NCBI GenBank assembly: GCA_002224055.1
Contig: AZLU01000036.1
Span: 197,671 to 261,670 of the forward strand
Origin: Pezizomycotina sp. ARF18
Lineage: Eukaryota; Ascomycota
Reading direction: 5' to 3'
DNA: 64,000 nt
Part shown: positions 34,001 to 45,847 of the stretch, piece by piece
Numbering within the stretch: the first letter of the stretch is position 1
How the letters are laid out: every line of letters begins with the position of its first letter
Program-made: the position numbers and the translations under genes
The notes under the pieces: model-generated
Told to the model about the DNA's origin: nothing
The model's input: the letters and a program-made list of their open reading frames with translations, nothing else
The model's database searches: none

Positions 34001-35525
34001 ACTTTTCCTACTTTTGCTTGGTGTACTTACTTTGGGTTCTTCAATACAAATACCACGACGTCGGAAAACGTATAGAGAATTCGAGGGTAAAGATTGAGGA
34101 CCGTAAACTCGCGGGTCTTTCTCTCCAAAGTTGTTGCCCAAGTGATTTCACGCTCGGAGGTGTGATGCAACCTCCGTCGCCGAAGAGGGCTGTTTTTCTT
34201 GACTTTGGCGTTGAGAGAGTGTTGAGGTGTCAGGGAAAGCCTCTGCTTTCGTGATTTTAAGCCCGATCGGCGTCCGTTCACCACTAAATTTATTTGGTCA
34301 GCGTTACATACCACGAAATAACCACCGAGGAATTATTACCCTTCCAGCCTTCTACGTCCACATATGCCAGTGGGTATCCGAGCCGTGCGTGTGAGGTCTG
34401 AATAGAGATGAACGTCACCCGTCGTAGGGCTGGAATGGTGACATTTGACGCTTCCCACTACTGGAGCGGGAAATCTTCTCTTTCCCTGGTAGTGGAGCTC
34501 GATAAGCAGCTTTATCAGGGTGCTTTTCCCGGCGCCTATTCCTCACGTCAATATTGATTTCTTCTTGTAAAGGGGAATACTCACCAGTTTGACGACAACG
34601 ATACCATCCCTGGATAGCGAGAGCGGGAGTCCGCTTCCTGCGACTCCGCCATCAAGCTAGCGAACCTGCCGTAGTCTTCGAATATCCGACCGTCAATCAT
34701 ATCCCTTACAACTCCAAACCATGCTGTGTTTTCATCACGGCGGTGAAGCTCGTCCTGCCTCTGCTCGTCGACTTGCGGCTCCAAACTCGCCTGTATTCTT
34801 TCCGCCAAAACCTGGTCCGTACTTTCATGCGGAATCCCATTTGGGTCCTTGAGTTTCTTTTTGTGCGGTAGTTGGCGGTCCAGCACAGTCTGCAGAACGA
34901 AGCGTTGCAAACGTTACAGAAAAGCCGGTCTGGCCCCACTTCTTCGCAGTCTTCGCACGCTCGCTGAAACTGAGTTGAATCGGATGGCGACATGGCTCCG
35001 GTGATGATGGTACCTCCGAAGAGGTGTCTTCGACATCGGGCTCGGTATCGGACTCGGGTTCAGCGTATTTCCTATCATCTTCTTCGAAGACGCTTGAACT
35101 ATAGGTCGGGCGTGCTCCATAAGATCGTCGTAGAGAACCGACACAGCTCGGGACTCGTTCCACGTGAGACCTTCGGATGCCCTGTGAGCGGTTAGCTGGG
35201 TTGAGCTGAAGAAAAAATCCCCAAGAACAAAAGTGATTTTACCTGTCGTCGTCTGGGTCTGTGCTGAAAATATCCTTTTCGTCTGCTAGTCGAAGATTGA
35301 GAGCCCATTGTTGATACTATCGTTGATGGCCGCTACATGCTGTCCGAAAATATCTGAATCCGCTTCAGAACCCTTCGCTATCGACCGAGGCACCCTCTCA
35401 TCTTCACCAAGATCGATAAGTCGCTCTTCCGACTTTGCTTCCAGGATGCGGCGATAGGGATTGTTGCTGACAACGTCCTGCCCTTTGTTGGAACGTCCAT
35501 GGTTGCGAAACATTCGATGCTCCAC
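31073..35525 (-). CDS. FabD/lysophospholipase-like protein: zinc finger - G domain - patatin
   Basis: A large fungal protein family combining a nucleotide-binding domain with a patatin-type phospholipase. Going 5' to 3': acidic N-terminus (35,525-35,000); Cys zinc module CEDC..CNVCNASFCRLCW (about 34,880-34,960); NTAWFGVVRDMIDGRIFEDYG; a 43-nt intron (34,584-34,542); Walker A GIGAGKSTLIKLL (34,505-34,545); NLYPRILYTFSDVVVFVLKNP, ending at a 57-nt intron (34,030-33,974). The patatin domain follows: LSLDGGGIRS oxyanion motif (about 32,570-32,605), nucleophile motif GTSTGG (32,485-32,505, frame shifted by one missing G) and catalytic Asp motif DGS in place of the usual DGA/DGG (about 32,025). 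VIEDMNKARRFSMGQH and EILLCL lie near the C-terminus. It probably hydrolyses phospholipids under nucleotide control. Many one-base shifts break it. Confidence 0.85.
33974..34030 (-). other. Intron of the patatin gene
   Basis: GTAAGT donor directly after the codons for VFVLKNPK and a TTTCCAG acceptor before TIENVVERLLIWAS. Both flanks match the family. Confidence 0.75.
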
Positions 35526-35849
35526 GATTAGCTCTTCCGACTCAACTAGCCAATATTCGCAGTTTACAGTCCTCCAGATTTTTGCAAGTTTGAATTCCTG
35601 TGATCCTTCGATCGATTTATTCCAAATGTGCAGCCCTGCTTATAATTAACCGTTTGACCCCTGAATTCAAAAGGGATCCATAACGTGAAGAAAATACTCT
35701 TCGTATTTACTCAGCCTCGCCGGCCGTTTATCTCGACCTCTCCTTCTCGGCCCTCATCCTTCCCCTCTCTTTTTTAATTACTGAGCCTCAACATGATCGT
35801 TCGATAAAAATCTCCTCACTCAGCCAGTCCCCGAGAAAAAAACCGGTTA

Positions 35850-36938
35850 AGTGGGTCGAGCTTGTATGTTCAATGGGTTAAGCACCCGCAGGGTGGGGAA
35901 AAATCCCTTGCTCCAACATCACCGCCGAATGGGAATGGGTTATAATCCCCGCCGAACGACGCCATCCCAGCTGGGCTGCAGAACCAATCACACACCCCGG
36001 AAGGGCACCGCGAAAAGCTCGCTTCCGCGCGTTCGATCTGCAGGCGGATTTTTTTTGTGACTTGAACTATCACAGTTCCAGCTCCCCCAATCTGCCTTGC
36101 TTCGCAAAAATTTTGCTGGCAATCAAAAAAACAAAAAAAATTAAGCCCAAACAAACCGATACCATCGAAGAAGAGAAAGGATATCCTTTGGTGAGGATAA
36201 AAAAATTTTTTTTTTTTTACATGCCAGACAGCAAGATATCCTTTTCCAACTGAAATTTGAATATCGATAAAATGGCGAACATCATGGTAAACGTGGTGGA
36301 GGCCAGCCATGACATTGTTTTCGAGGATGAGGCGAAAGCCTTGGACCACCTCCGAATGTGTATTTTCGCGGAGGAATTCTGCACGGAGCAATTAGGATAT
36401 TCAGCGGCCAGACCGTCCTCGGGATTAGTCAACGACCAGATCGTGCCAATGATTAAACCGCTTGAGGGAAATCCCATTCTGCCGTCTTCTGTCATGTCTT
36501 TCTGGTATGGAGCTGACTGAAGCCGGTAGGAGAGAAGATTTCCGTTACGTGTCGGCGTAGGTCGAGCATTCCCTTCGGCTTGAGAAGGTTGATGTTGCCA
36601 ATGGGAAAGTGGTAGGAGTGAGTTTCGGTTGCTTGCAACCACCGCTTTGAGAACCTCTGAAACGACCTGGATCTCTGTGAAGAAGTGAAAAGGCATGCGA
36701 AGGTAGAACACCGCTTCATCCTTCGATCTCCGTCGACGCGCCATTGAACTTGCGAGCGCAGTGTAGCATGGCGTCGGACCTCTTGGGTACGTAAACCATT
36801 CGAGGACCCGAGAGTGGCGTGTAAGCATGCTCGACGTTGAGTGAGCTACGACAATCGGATACCGTTTGGAGAAAATCGAACCTATAGCAAAACTCGAAGG
36901 TAGAATACAATTAGCAGTATATATCGAAGCCTCAACAT
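35850..36938 (-). CDS. Possible secreted protein, family unknown, broken
   Basis: ATG at 36,938 opens a hydrophobic leader (MLRLRYILLIVFYL) that could be a signal peptide. The frame then stops, and the adjacent frame continues with Cys-containing sequence (FCYRFDFLQTVSDCRSSL, YTPLSGPRMVYVPKRSD). Further frames down to about 36,250 look coding (GLIIGTIWSLTNPEDG, VVQGFRLILENNVMAG). I do not recognise the family. Repeated one-base shifts match the pattern elsewhere in the window. The 3' limit is uncertain, and below 36,230 the sequence is poly-T and low-complexity. Confidence 0.3.
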
Positions 36939-37149
36939 GTGCCTCCAGACACCTGTGAGCTTTGAGAGGCAGCTGAACGCAATGAACTGGGAGCCGTCAC
37001 GGAAGAGAATGCTGCAAAAGGCTAAGGGCCATCTTAATGATGGACGGAGATGGAGATAGACACGATCATGACCGTAGATGGAGGTGAAGATGGAGATGGA
37101 GATGGGAGTGGAAGTGGAGAGGGGAGGACGATGGTGGTGGTTATGATGA

Positions 37150-37192
37150 TTTATCTATTTATCTATTTTATTTTATTTTATTTTATTTTTAA
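37150..37192. repeat. TTTA/TTTTA microsatellite
   Basis: TTATCTATTTATC runs into repeated TTTTA units. Just upstream, 37,080-37,125 is a purine-rich GGAGATGGAGATGG tract. Confidence 0.85.
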
Positions 37193-37591
37193 AGATCGTG
37201 GGCAGCGACCGCTGTTTTGGGATTTCATGAATATATAATAAATAAATCGGGTTTTTTTTTTTTTTTTTTTTCTTTTTTTTTTTTCAAACAGAACCGTAGT
37301 TTCCCTTTTCTGCGAACTCTGTATAATTAGAATGATAATAGTGGCAATAAATCCCTTCTCCTTTCTCTCCTCTCCTCCTCCTTTCCTTCTGATACTTCTC
37401 TCACCACCTCGTTCTTCTACATCTTCGTCTTCATCGTCTATCGCAGTGAACGAGCTTCTGTTCTTTCCTTCTATACGTCACAATTTGTCAGAGTCTTTTG
37501 TACATTGATAATTTCCAATTCTTCCCCTTTTCTTCCCCAAAGCATTCAGATCTCAGCAGCTTAAGTACCTTGACCCTCGAGGTGTTCCAAG

Positions 37592-40402
37592 ATGGCGATG
37601 CTCACGGCGAAAAGCGTCCCGGAATTCTTCCGAGTTTCTACCGAAACGGACAGCATGGGAAGCGAGGATGACAATATGATCCCGAAGGTTGACCTAAGTC
37701 GCATGCGGGCTACCGTATTCGGGAGCAGGCTACCGGTCAGATTTTCCTTGATACGCCAGGGAGCAACGGCTTCAGCAAGAACGGTCAAAACGGTCGACCT
37801 CACGCCAACGGTCCGGCGAATACCAACGGAAGCCATGCCAGCGGCCAGCCCAAATCGAATGGCGGGGATCAAGCTCACGGTAATGGCCATCTCAACGGAA
37901 AAGATCACACCAAAGGCAACGGCCAGAGCCATGACGATACCGGAAAATCTCGGCCTCTCCTTAGCGCATTGGATTTGAACGGTTCCAATACACTGCCCAA
38001 AATTTCTGACGAGGCTGAACCCTGCCAACTTGACGTGCCGCCGGGAAAGAGAAACATGGCAGATTCTCTTGATCCGTTGGTCAGGAGGCCTAGCGCGGCG
38101 CAGCGAATGCTAAAGGCTGCGAGGATGGCAAAGGCTCAGATCTTTTCGAAACAAATCCCGAAGGAAGACGTTGCAGCCCACGACTCCAAATCCCATACTA
38201 TAGTTGGCCGCGTCACCGAAGATGTGGTCAGAAACCTTCGAAGGGTGCATCATCTGGGCCGCTCGAAGACCGTTCCTTCCCATCGAAAGGGAGCCAAAGC
38301 CGGTCCTTCGACTGTTCTGAAGCGAGCCAGATCTCATCCGGATATTCGTCAGTTCGGGCCGCCTTCCAGCGAAGAGACCAGTGTCAATCCTCAAAATTTT
38401 TCAAAAGTGCCTCTATTTTGCCGTTAATGGATTTTTTGGACCACTAGGGTTAATGCAGCTATTAAGGCAGCCATTGACGAGCCAATGGTAGGTTTTTTAT
38501 GAGGTCATTAGTTTTGTCTTCATGGGAGAGTTTGACTGACTACGTTCTCACCAATGAAACAGGACCCTAACAAAGGTAAAACTTCCGTTCGAAAAAAAAA
38601 AAAAAAAACGACTCAATGGCATGATGCTGAAATTACCTTTCAAAGATTATGTGGTCGAGAACGGACGCACTTATCATGCATATAAGAAAGAGAAGCAATA
38701 CTTCATGCCGAATGACGATGTACGCCCCCCCCCAAAAAAAAAAAAAAAAAAAAACCTTTCAATTACAATATTGTTATTCAAACAACAGCATTATTGATTT
38801 TGACTATTCCACAGAATGAAATATTTGCCCAGGAGCGGTTCCACGATTGGTTGACGAATACCGTTCAACATGGAGTCTTTACCAGGCCAGGTTGTCAAGG
38901 AACGTGAAACAGATATTGGACCTAGGGACCGGAGGCGGTAAGCTTATCCAGAAACCTACATTGCGATCCTCACTAACACTTCTGCAAATAGGCCAATGGG
39001 CGATCGAAATGGGTAAGTACGAGGCTCGAAAGATGTACAACTACAATGTGCTAACAGAACTTTTCAGCTCAAAAGTACCCTGGCGCCACGTGAGTTAACT
39101 TCACTTAATCTATACTCTTTTTCTTTCTGGCGTCTTTGGGAAGTTTTTTTGCACTCTCTTCTAACGTCTTCCCTTAGGTCCATGGAATCGATCTCAGTCC
39201 TATTTGGGACACTCCGTAAGTATAAGTGCTCCCACGTTTAGTATTCCTCGTGGAAGATTTACTAACTCTCCGGCTTACTCTACACAGTGAATTACCCAAG
39301 TAAGTAGATATCCTATAAGGATATCCTGATTACCCTGGTATGCTCCTGACACGAAAAATAGTGTTCATTTTAGCGTCGCGGATATCGAAGATGAATGGCC
39401 CTTCCCTAAGGATCACTTCGACATGATTTATGCTCGTTACCTATCAGGTGGTATCTCCGACTGGGACTTGTTAGTCCAAAAGGCTTATGAGTGAGTACCG
39501 AGAGAATATATATATATACCAATTTCTTTTCCGGAGACGATTTGCTAACATCTATCAATCGGAAACAGACATCTCAAACCTGGCGGCTACCTTGAAATCC
39601 TCGATCCTTCCTGGCAGGTTTACGCTGATGACGACTCCGTCGACCCGGAAGGTGACTTGTCTAATTGGAACATGCAGTTCATCAAGTACATGGCCCAGAC
39701 TGGGAGATCCGTCACCGCCGCCGAGAATCACCGACAAAGGCTAAAGGCCACTGGATTTGCCATCGAGAAGGCGGAACCTTGCAAGCTTTTGACCGGTACA
39801 TGGGGAGAAACCGCCTTTTGTCAGCAAAGCGGCGAAGAGCACCTAGAACTGATGCTGATGGCGCTCCCCAATATGTCAATGCGAGTTTTCACCAAAGTCG
39901 GGGTATGAAACCGGAAACCTGTGTCGACATCGTCAGGCGTGCTTGCAGGGATTTGAGGAGTGATGATATCCACAGCTATTTCGTACTGTAAGTGCAAAGA
40001 AAAAACACTTTACCCTTAGCGTTTATACAGTGTTTTTTAGGATTCTTTGTAGTTACGCTAGAACATTGCTGATATCTCTGATAGTCACAGTCTCGTCGGC
40101 AGGAAGCCCACGGGTTCAACTCCCGAAATCGTATCTCCGAGTACAACTCCCCCGTCATCAAGCCACAGCCCGAGCCCGATTACGTCAAGGTTGACCCACC
40201 CAAGTATAAGACCATGAAGCTACGCGGCGGTCAAGAGAAAGGTCCGCACATCTCGATCACTTCGGGCCCATTCCCTGAAGCTGAGAACGGCAGGCAATCC
40301 GGTCTCGGCAAGATTTTCAAGCGCTGGAGCGTCGGTCGCAAGAGCGGCAAGAATCTCAAGAAGGCTAAGGACGAATACGACTCAGATTCGGATTTGTACT
40401 AA
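37592..40402 (+). CDS. LaeA-like SAM-dependent methyltransferase, many introns
   Basis: A class I methyltransferase of the LaeA-like fungal family, whose best-known member regulates secondary metabolism in the nucleus. The N-terminal 300 aa are Asn/Gly-rich and disordered. The conserved part starts YVVENGRTYHAY, with motif I ILDLGTGGG, then VHGIDLSPIWDTP, FDMIYARYLSGGI and LKPGGYLEILDPSW, SNWNMQFIKYM and NMSMRVFTKVG. The C-terminus is Lys-rich and ends DEYDSDSDLY. Introns inferred from GT..AG ends and restored homology: 38,488-38,562; 38,576-38,645; 38,720-38,814; 38,938-38,991; 39,013-39,067; 39,090-39,177; 39,216-39,287; 39,300-39,361; 39,491-39,568; 39,988-40,084. Several exons are only 12-22 nt. 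One-base shifts occur near 37,750, 38,885, 39,090 and 39,900 and in the C-terminus, mostly in short runs. I chose the start at 37,592 as the first ATG of the long N-terminal frame. Confidence 0.85.
38592..38608. repeat. A17 homopolymer inside an intron of the methyltransferase gene
   Basis: The run lies within the 38,576-38,645 intron. The next intron (38,720-38,814) carries a C10-A20 run at about 38,726-38,754. Confidence 0.85.
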
Positions 40403-43400
40403 TGGAAAGTGCTTTTTTGAAGTCCTGACTTTTTAATGAAATTATATTTGGTTTTTTTTTTTTTTTTTTTGGTAAGAAATGAAAAATGGGAACAAAAAAA
40501 TTAATAAAAAAAAAAAAAAAAGAAAGAAAAAAAGAAAACCCGGTGGGAGGAATTATAGGATTGGTATACGTTATAGATGGTTTTGATAAGGGATTGGTGC
40601 CTTGTATCTTACCCTACAACACTTTCCCTTCTTTGCCTTTATTCTTTGCTTGAACTATTATATTGATTGACGGACATGAGGGAGGGGATTTTATACAGAG
40701 GTTCTCATGAGAAGAACAGGAAATGGTTGCTTGGATTCTGTCGCTTTTATATGTTTGGTTGTTTTTTTCTTCGGACTGCTTTTTGGAAACAGTGGTATAT
40801 CAAATGGATTGTTTCCTTGAGGGTTAATCAGTCTTGATATTCACTCCTTACTACAATTGTTTCGTTTTGGTTGTGAGGTGGTTTAATATAGAGCTTAGTA
40901 CAAACGAAGAGGCCTTTTCCCTTGATGAATTCTGAGGTAGAGCCCAGATATCCAGAAACCAGTCAGGCTACTGAAGCTCTCCTTGCATTCTCTTTTGTGC
41001 GTGATAGTTACCTGAACATAATAAAAGTTCGTGAAAGCTTGTTCACGCGACACAAGTGACTTTTAGGACTTCGTCAGCAACTTCACGATATCGTGGAACT
41101 TTCCCTCCCACTGAGCCCTTCTCGTCTTTTACGATCTTCTAGTCTTGAATTATTCCAAGCCAAGAGAAACCTTTTTAATAACCGTTTCTTCAATTCCCCC
41201 CAAGTCGTCTTTTTCCAATCATTCTACATCCACTCCATCCACAATCAACTAAAACTAATTACGGAACCTACCAACAACAAACGGAAAGCGAAAATAAACA
41301 CAATCTACAACTTCCTCAAACCTCTCTCTACGCCTAAAGCACCACCTGACTACTTACAACACCTCCCGCTGCCAACAACTCCACCTGCTACGCTACGAAG
41401 ATAACAATGGTTCCCACGATGTCCCCAAACGCACCAAATGCACCAAAAACCTCTCTGAACCCCTTCTACCTCCCCCACAAACAACAAATACGCCGCTATC
41501 TTCAAAAGTGGCACGCATCTTCCCCACCAACAACTACAAGAACAAGACCAAATACGCCGGAATCAAGAACAAGCGCCGTATAGGACGCCGTGGATGTGCT
41601 ATATTAGGCATCATATTAGGCGGAGGATGGAGAGGAAGTTGAGGGTGGAGAAGGTGGAGGGGGGATGGAGAAGGTTGGTGGGAGGACGGAGAGGGTTAAG
41701 GGGAAGATGGTTGGGTTACGACCGGTGTGGAGTCGAAGATGGATATGGTGAGGAGGTGGAGGGATGATGTTGTTAAGCAGACTAGACGGCGGTTAAGCAG
41801 ACGAAGATGAATACGAGTGGTGGTAAGGTATGTAATGATTTCATAATGGAATAGTATAGGTGGGATGATTGCTGATTGTTTTATTTTAGGCTTTGCGATA
41901 ATTATGGAGGATTTTATATGGATTTTTAAGGAGAGATATTGTTTATTGGAGATTACATGGAGCTATGGAGGAGGAGGAGAAGGATTAAATAAAGGAAGGC
42001 ATTGTTTAAATACTGTACAATATGGGTAACTTGGGAAAACGGAAATAAATCTTACCACGACGACGATACATCTTTCTAAAACGACATGTTCAACCGAATA
42101 TAGAGTTTTTTTTAATGAGAATTTGTGGGTGTATAGCAATATCCAGCACGGGAAATGCACACCGCATATCGCAACCTGCATTCCGATAGATTGAAGTGAC
42201 TGGAAGATAATGAAGAAGCAACCAAACATGACGCAGCTGAATCATCTCATTACATAAAACGCCATATCTAAGTGGAATAAGGGTAGTTATGCAAGACAAG
42301 ATTGTAATAAGATGGAACTGGTCAAGGGGAAAGAAATCCGAATACAGTGCGCTGAAAAGTCAAACAGCGAAAAGGGAAAATTGGGACACCGTGATACGAA
42401 GAATGGTGAATTATGATATTACAAACAATTGCTTTGCTTCATAGAAAGTGTAAGAAGTTTCTGTCGAAGCTATTGATCTTGATAGCAGGAATTGGCCATG
42501 AAGCAAGCAAATGGATAGATGTGACTTGATCTATTCTACATACCGGTTGCCTCAACCACGGAATAAGGGAGGGCTGTATTGTCATAATCTGTGAGCTACC
42601 GTATTCTGGATTATAGGACAAGCATTATTCGGGCTATGTTAAAAATAATTCTTTTTTGTTGACGTATACTTGTGGGGAAGCAGCATTGTCGTTTCTCATT
42701 GAGCAAGAGCGAAACTTGCATATTTGCTCACGATCAGAAACAAAGAAAGCAACATGTTAAAGAACTTTGATCCCAAAAACACAATTGAATACAATGCCTA
42801 GTCTGAAGCACGCAGCTCTTACACTTTATATGATAAATTCTGTAAGTGAAATTGCCTATATAAGTGGACCATGCTCTGCAAGTGCTCAGGTGTGTCCAGC
42901 TAATACCCGGCCACTCTATAGACGGTAACAATAAGTCTCCATTGCAGTCAATTTCGCTAGATATTCCGCGTCCAAGAATTCACACCCTATAGCTCTACTA
43001 CGTAATCAAAAATACACGCAAGAACAATACCATCATCTAGGGCTAGAAGACCTACCGACGCGAATCAAACGATTCGCTCAAGATTGACGTTCGAAAGAAT
43101 TATTGGCAGCCGATCAAAGATACACCATCGTGCAGGGTGAAACGTCTGAAGAGGACAATGACCTCGAAGAGAACAAGCAAGATTACGGCCCGTGACACCT
43201 ACAAGGGCCGATACGCAAGCGGGGGATAAAACACCGCTTTCCGAAGACTGAAGGTCGTTAGAAGGACGAGGCTCGATTAGGAGGAAGTCGCTTGTTCAAA
43301 ATAGAGGATCACTTGGACGTACACACAGTTTCAGTTCAAGTTTTAAATTTAATCATAGTGGAGCTGGGGATTGCTTCTACGTACATACTCGAGCTGAAGA

Positions 43401-43530
43401 TGAACTAAAGTTAAAATGATTGAATGTTTAAATCAGGACAGGACTTATGAGTATCAACATGATATACAGTTATATAAGTAGAATTTGTAGATATTAATAA
43501 GACAAAATGGGCGAAAGCCCTTCCCCTAAG
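40403..43530. other. Intergenic between convergent genes
   Basis: Holds T18 (about 40,452-40,470) and A-rich tracts just after the methyltransferase. A 103-codon ORF at 41,093-41,404 is low-complexity. A 58-codon ORF at 41,407-41,583 (NPFYLPHKQQIRRYLQKWH) is followed by purine-rich GGTGGAGGGG-type sequence to 41,780. No gene is confidently recognised. Confidence 0.35.
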
Positions 43531-45847
43531 TCAAGCTAGCTCTGCCGGTCCGTCCTGTATATTGCCATGGCTATTCGGATTTGAGTCAGCTACATGAAAG
43601 CCCAGGCAAGCGTTGTCTCCTTGTACCTCCACGGCGCCTTGACCGCTGAAGAATGAACCCGTCTGGGTCATCGGTGTCAAAGTAGGCGTCGCCCAACTTG
43701 AATTGCCAGTGTGCACGATGCTCCTGACAGCTCCGACGGCGGTCGCCCCTTGTTCGACCAGGGTGAGGGGTTTCCGGCTGTGTAACCACTTTGGGTGCTG
43801 TATGGGCTATTAGCGCTATAAAAGCTCTTACTGCCATTGAAAGGCGGGGAACCTGGCGACGGAAACCCGACGGATTCGATGCCGCCGGTGTTATCGGGTT
43901 GGTACGCGTTCTGGTCGGAGGTGCGTATGGTAAAACGTGTGTTTCACGCCGCTTCCGCCGACGATACACGCAGAAAGCAATTACGAGAATGAGTGCGAGT
44001 ACAGCAATACCGCCTATGACAGCGCCGCTGATTATGGCTGCATGAATACGTTTCTTCGTTGATGTTTCTGGAATAGAGATCGAGGTGGTGCCGTCCGCGC
44101 TCGTCTGGCGTTTACCGCGCACGTATTTCACGATCGGATTATTTACGTCGGGGGCTGCATCGCGGGTACGTTGTCCCACGTGCTGAACCGTTTCGCCGCC
44201 GCCGATGGCGTTCGATATAGCTTCAGCGACGAGGTAATCGTGCTTAGACGGATCGAAGGTGGTTTTCCACTCTAGTCGACGACGTCGTAATTGTATATCG
44301 TAGATTGGTCGCATTCTGCCAGCGGGCCGCCGCCGTCGAGACGCCCGCCGATGACGACGAGGTTGCGGCCGACGAGGTGGCACTGGTGCGAGTCGCGGTT
44401 GGGCGTGTTGGTGGACGCATCTTTGCTTACTTGTATCCACTGCTGGAAGTTAGAAAGTTTCATGCATGGATCGATTACGGCTGCGTTTCTGATGCTCTTC
44501 GAGGACATTTAAAAGTACTTACCGTGAAACTCGGAATAGAAAGGACCCACATCTCCCCGAACGCCTCAAAACTGGTCTCCCGTCCGGATTCAAGTGCTTC
44601 CACCGTATAAGAAAATATTCACCGACGATCCATCCTTCGCATACGCATGCACCGTGCACGCAGATCTCCTCGCTCTCGGCTGCGCACCGGCAGTCGGTTG
44701 CTTGTACCACTCCTTGTCTGCGATATCGTATATCCAAACGTCTCCCATATCTGGTTCCCCTCCTTTCCCCCTTCCGCCCCGAAGTTTATCAAGTAATCGC
44801 GGCCATTAAGCGTGATCGGGACCAGCGCGCTATCCTGATACCCTTGCTGTATCTCTGCCGGGAAAGCGTCGAAGCCGGTGGTAATGTTATTGATTTTGTT
44901 GGTTCGAGGTCGTACTCTAGCATGCCGGTGAGGTACTGCGGTCGCGCGAATCGGGCCAGCTTTGTTCTGTGTACGAGTCGATGTGACCGCCGCGGTAATA
45001 TCCGACGCCTTTGTACGTTGTAGCCGTGCCTTCGGCGGCACGCTGGATTATGGACCCGGTTGTGTCAATCGGAGACCATACCGAGCGGGATATGTCGTAA
45101 GACCATATTTTTAACGGGGAATGTTTGCATCCCTCGGGAATTGTTCGGTCAGTCCTCCATAGAAGATAAGTTCGTCGTTGTTTGGCCAGAATATTCCGTA
45201 CGCTGCATAGATTTGAAGAAGATGCTTTAGTAGCTTTCCAATAAAAATATGGACAAACGATACCAAGGACGATACGTACAAACTTTCGGTGGCCATTTGC
45301 CGGAGGAATCGGTAGACCTTTCAAGGGAGGATCATCGATCGGGAATAATTTTGTAAGATCCAACGTAAGAAAATACCTAGCTATATGTTAAATCAGCTTT
45401 GGCGTCAATCTTCAAAGAAAAAAAGACCAAATATCCATAAGGCGAATGTGTTCTTGATAATAATGACAGACTCAGAAGAACCAGAGTTGACGTACAGACT
45501 GTATGATTCGTTTCGGATTCTTTGTGTCTTACATTTCCGCCGTATAAATACACCGTCCCGTTGACCAGCGCGCCTGTACGGTGTTAAAAATATCAGTACT
45601 TTAAATGTTCGGTGAACTCGTGCATGAAAGGGAGTACGTGGTAAACTTGGAACGCTTGCTTACTAGCTTGAGCGTATCGCTCGCATGCATTCGTCTGAGA
45701 GATGGAACCGGGGGAGTTATCCCGTCTGGCGAGGATCTCAGGATTGGCATGAAGTTCCGCAAAAGCTGTCGAAATCCATGTCGGAATCGCGAACAGCAGT
45801 GTGGCCGTGTGTAGCCAATGGACAAATCCTAAGCGCCGATACATCAT
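43531..45847 (-). CDS. Kelch-repeat surface protein with one transmembrane helix
   Basis: Start at 45,847 gives a signal peptide (HTATLLFAIPTWISTAFA). Then come kelch-type blades in several frames: ALVNGTVYLYGGN-like; LTKLFPIDDPPLKGLPIPP; NNDELIFYGGLTEQ with IWSYDISRSVWSPID; DVWIYDIADKEWYKQP; DSHQCHLVGRNLVVIGG. A type I transmembrane helix follows (AAIISGAVIGGIAVLALILV, about 43,965-44,040), then basic CVYRRRKRRE and a cytoplasmic tail ending near 43,531. An intron of about 80 nt (44,522-44,440, GTAAGT donor) joins PSFT to WIQVSKD. The layout is that of ascomycete cell-surface kelch proteins. Frameshifts separate the blades. Confidence 0.8.

Noticed and set aside
35850-35930. tRNA-like stretch (TTCAATGGGTTAAGCA)
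   Set aside because: No matching T-arm or acceptor pairing could be drawn.
38592-38608. A poly-Lys coding run in the methyltransferase
   Set aside because: The A17 run falls inside a GT..AG segment whose removal joins DPNK to DYVVENGRTYHAY, so it is intronic.
41093-41404. 103-codon plus ORF
   Set aside because: Low-complexity Ser/Leu/Asn/Thr sequence with no homology or splice context.
44305-44610. 101-codon plus ORF, with similar ones at 43,791-44,045 and 45,605-45,814
   Set aside because: These are antisense to the recognisable kelch gene.
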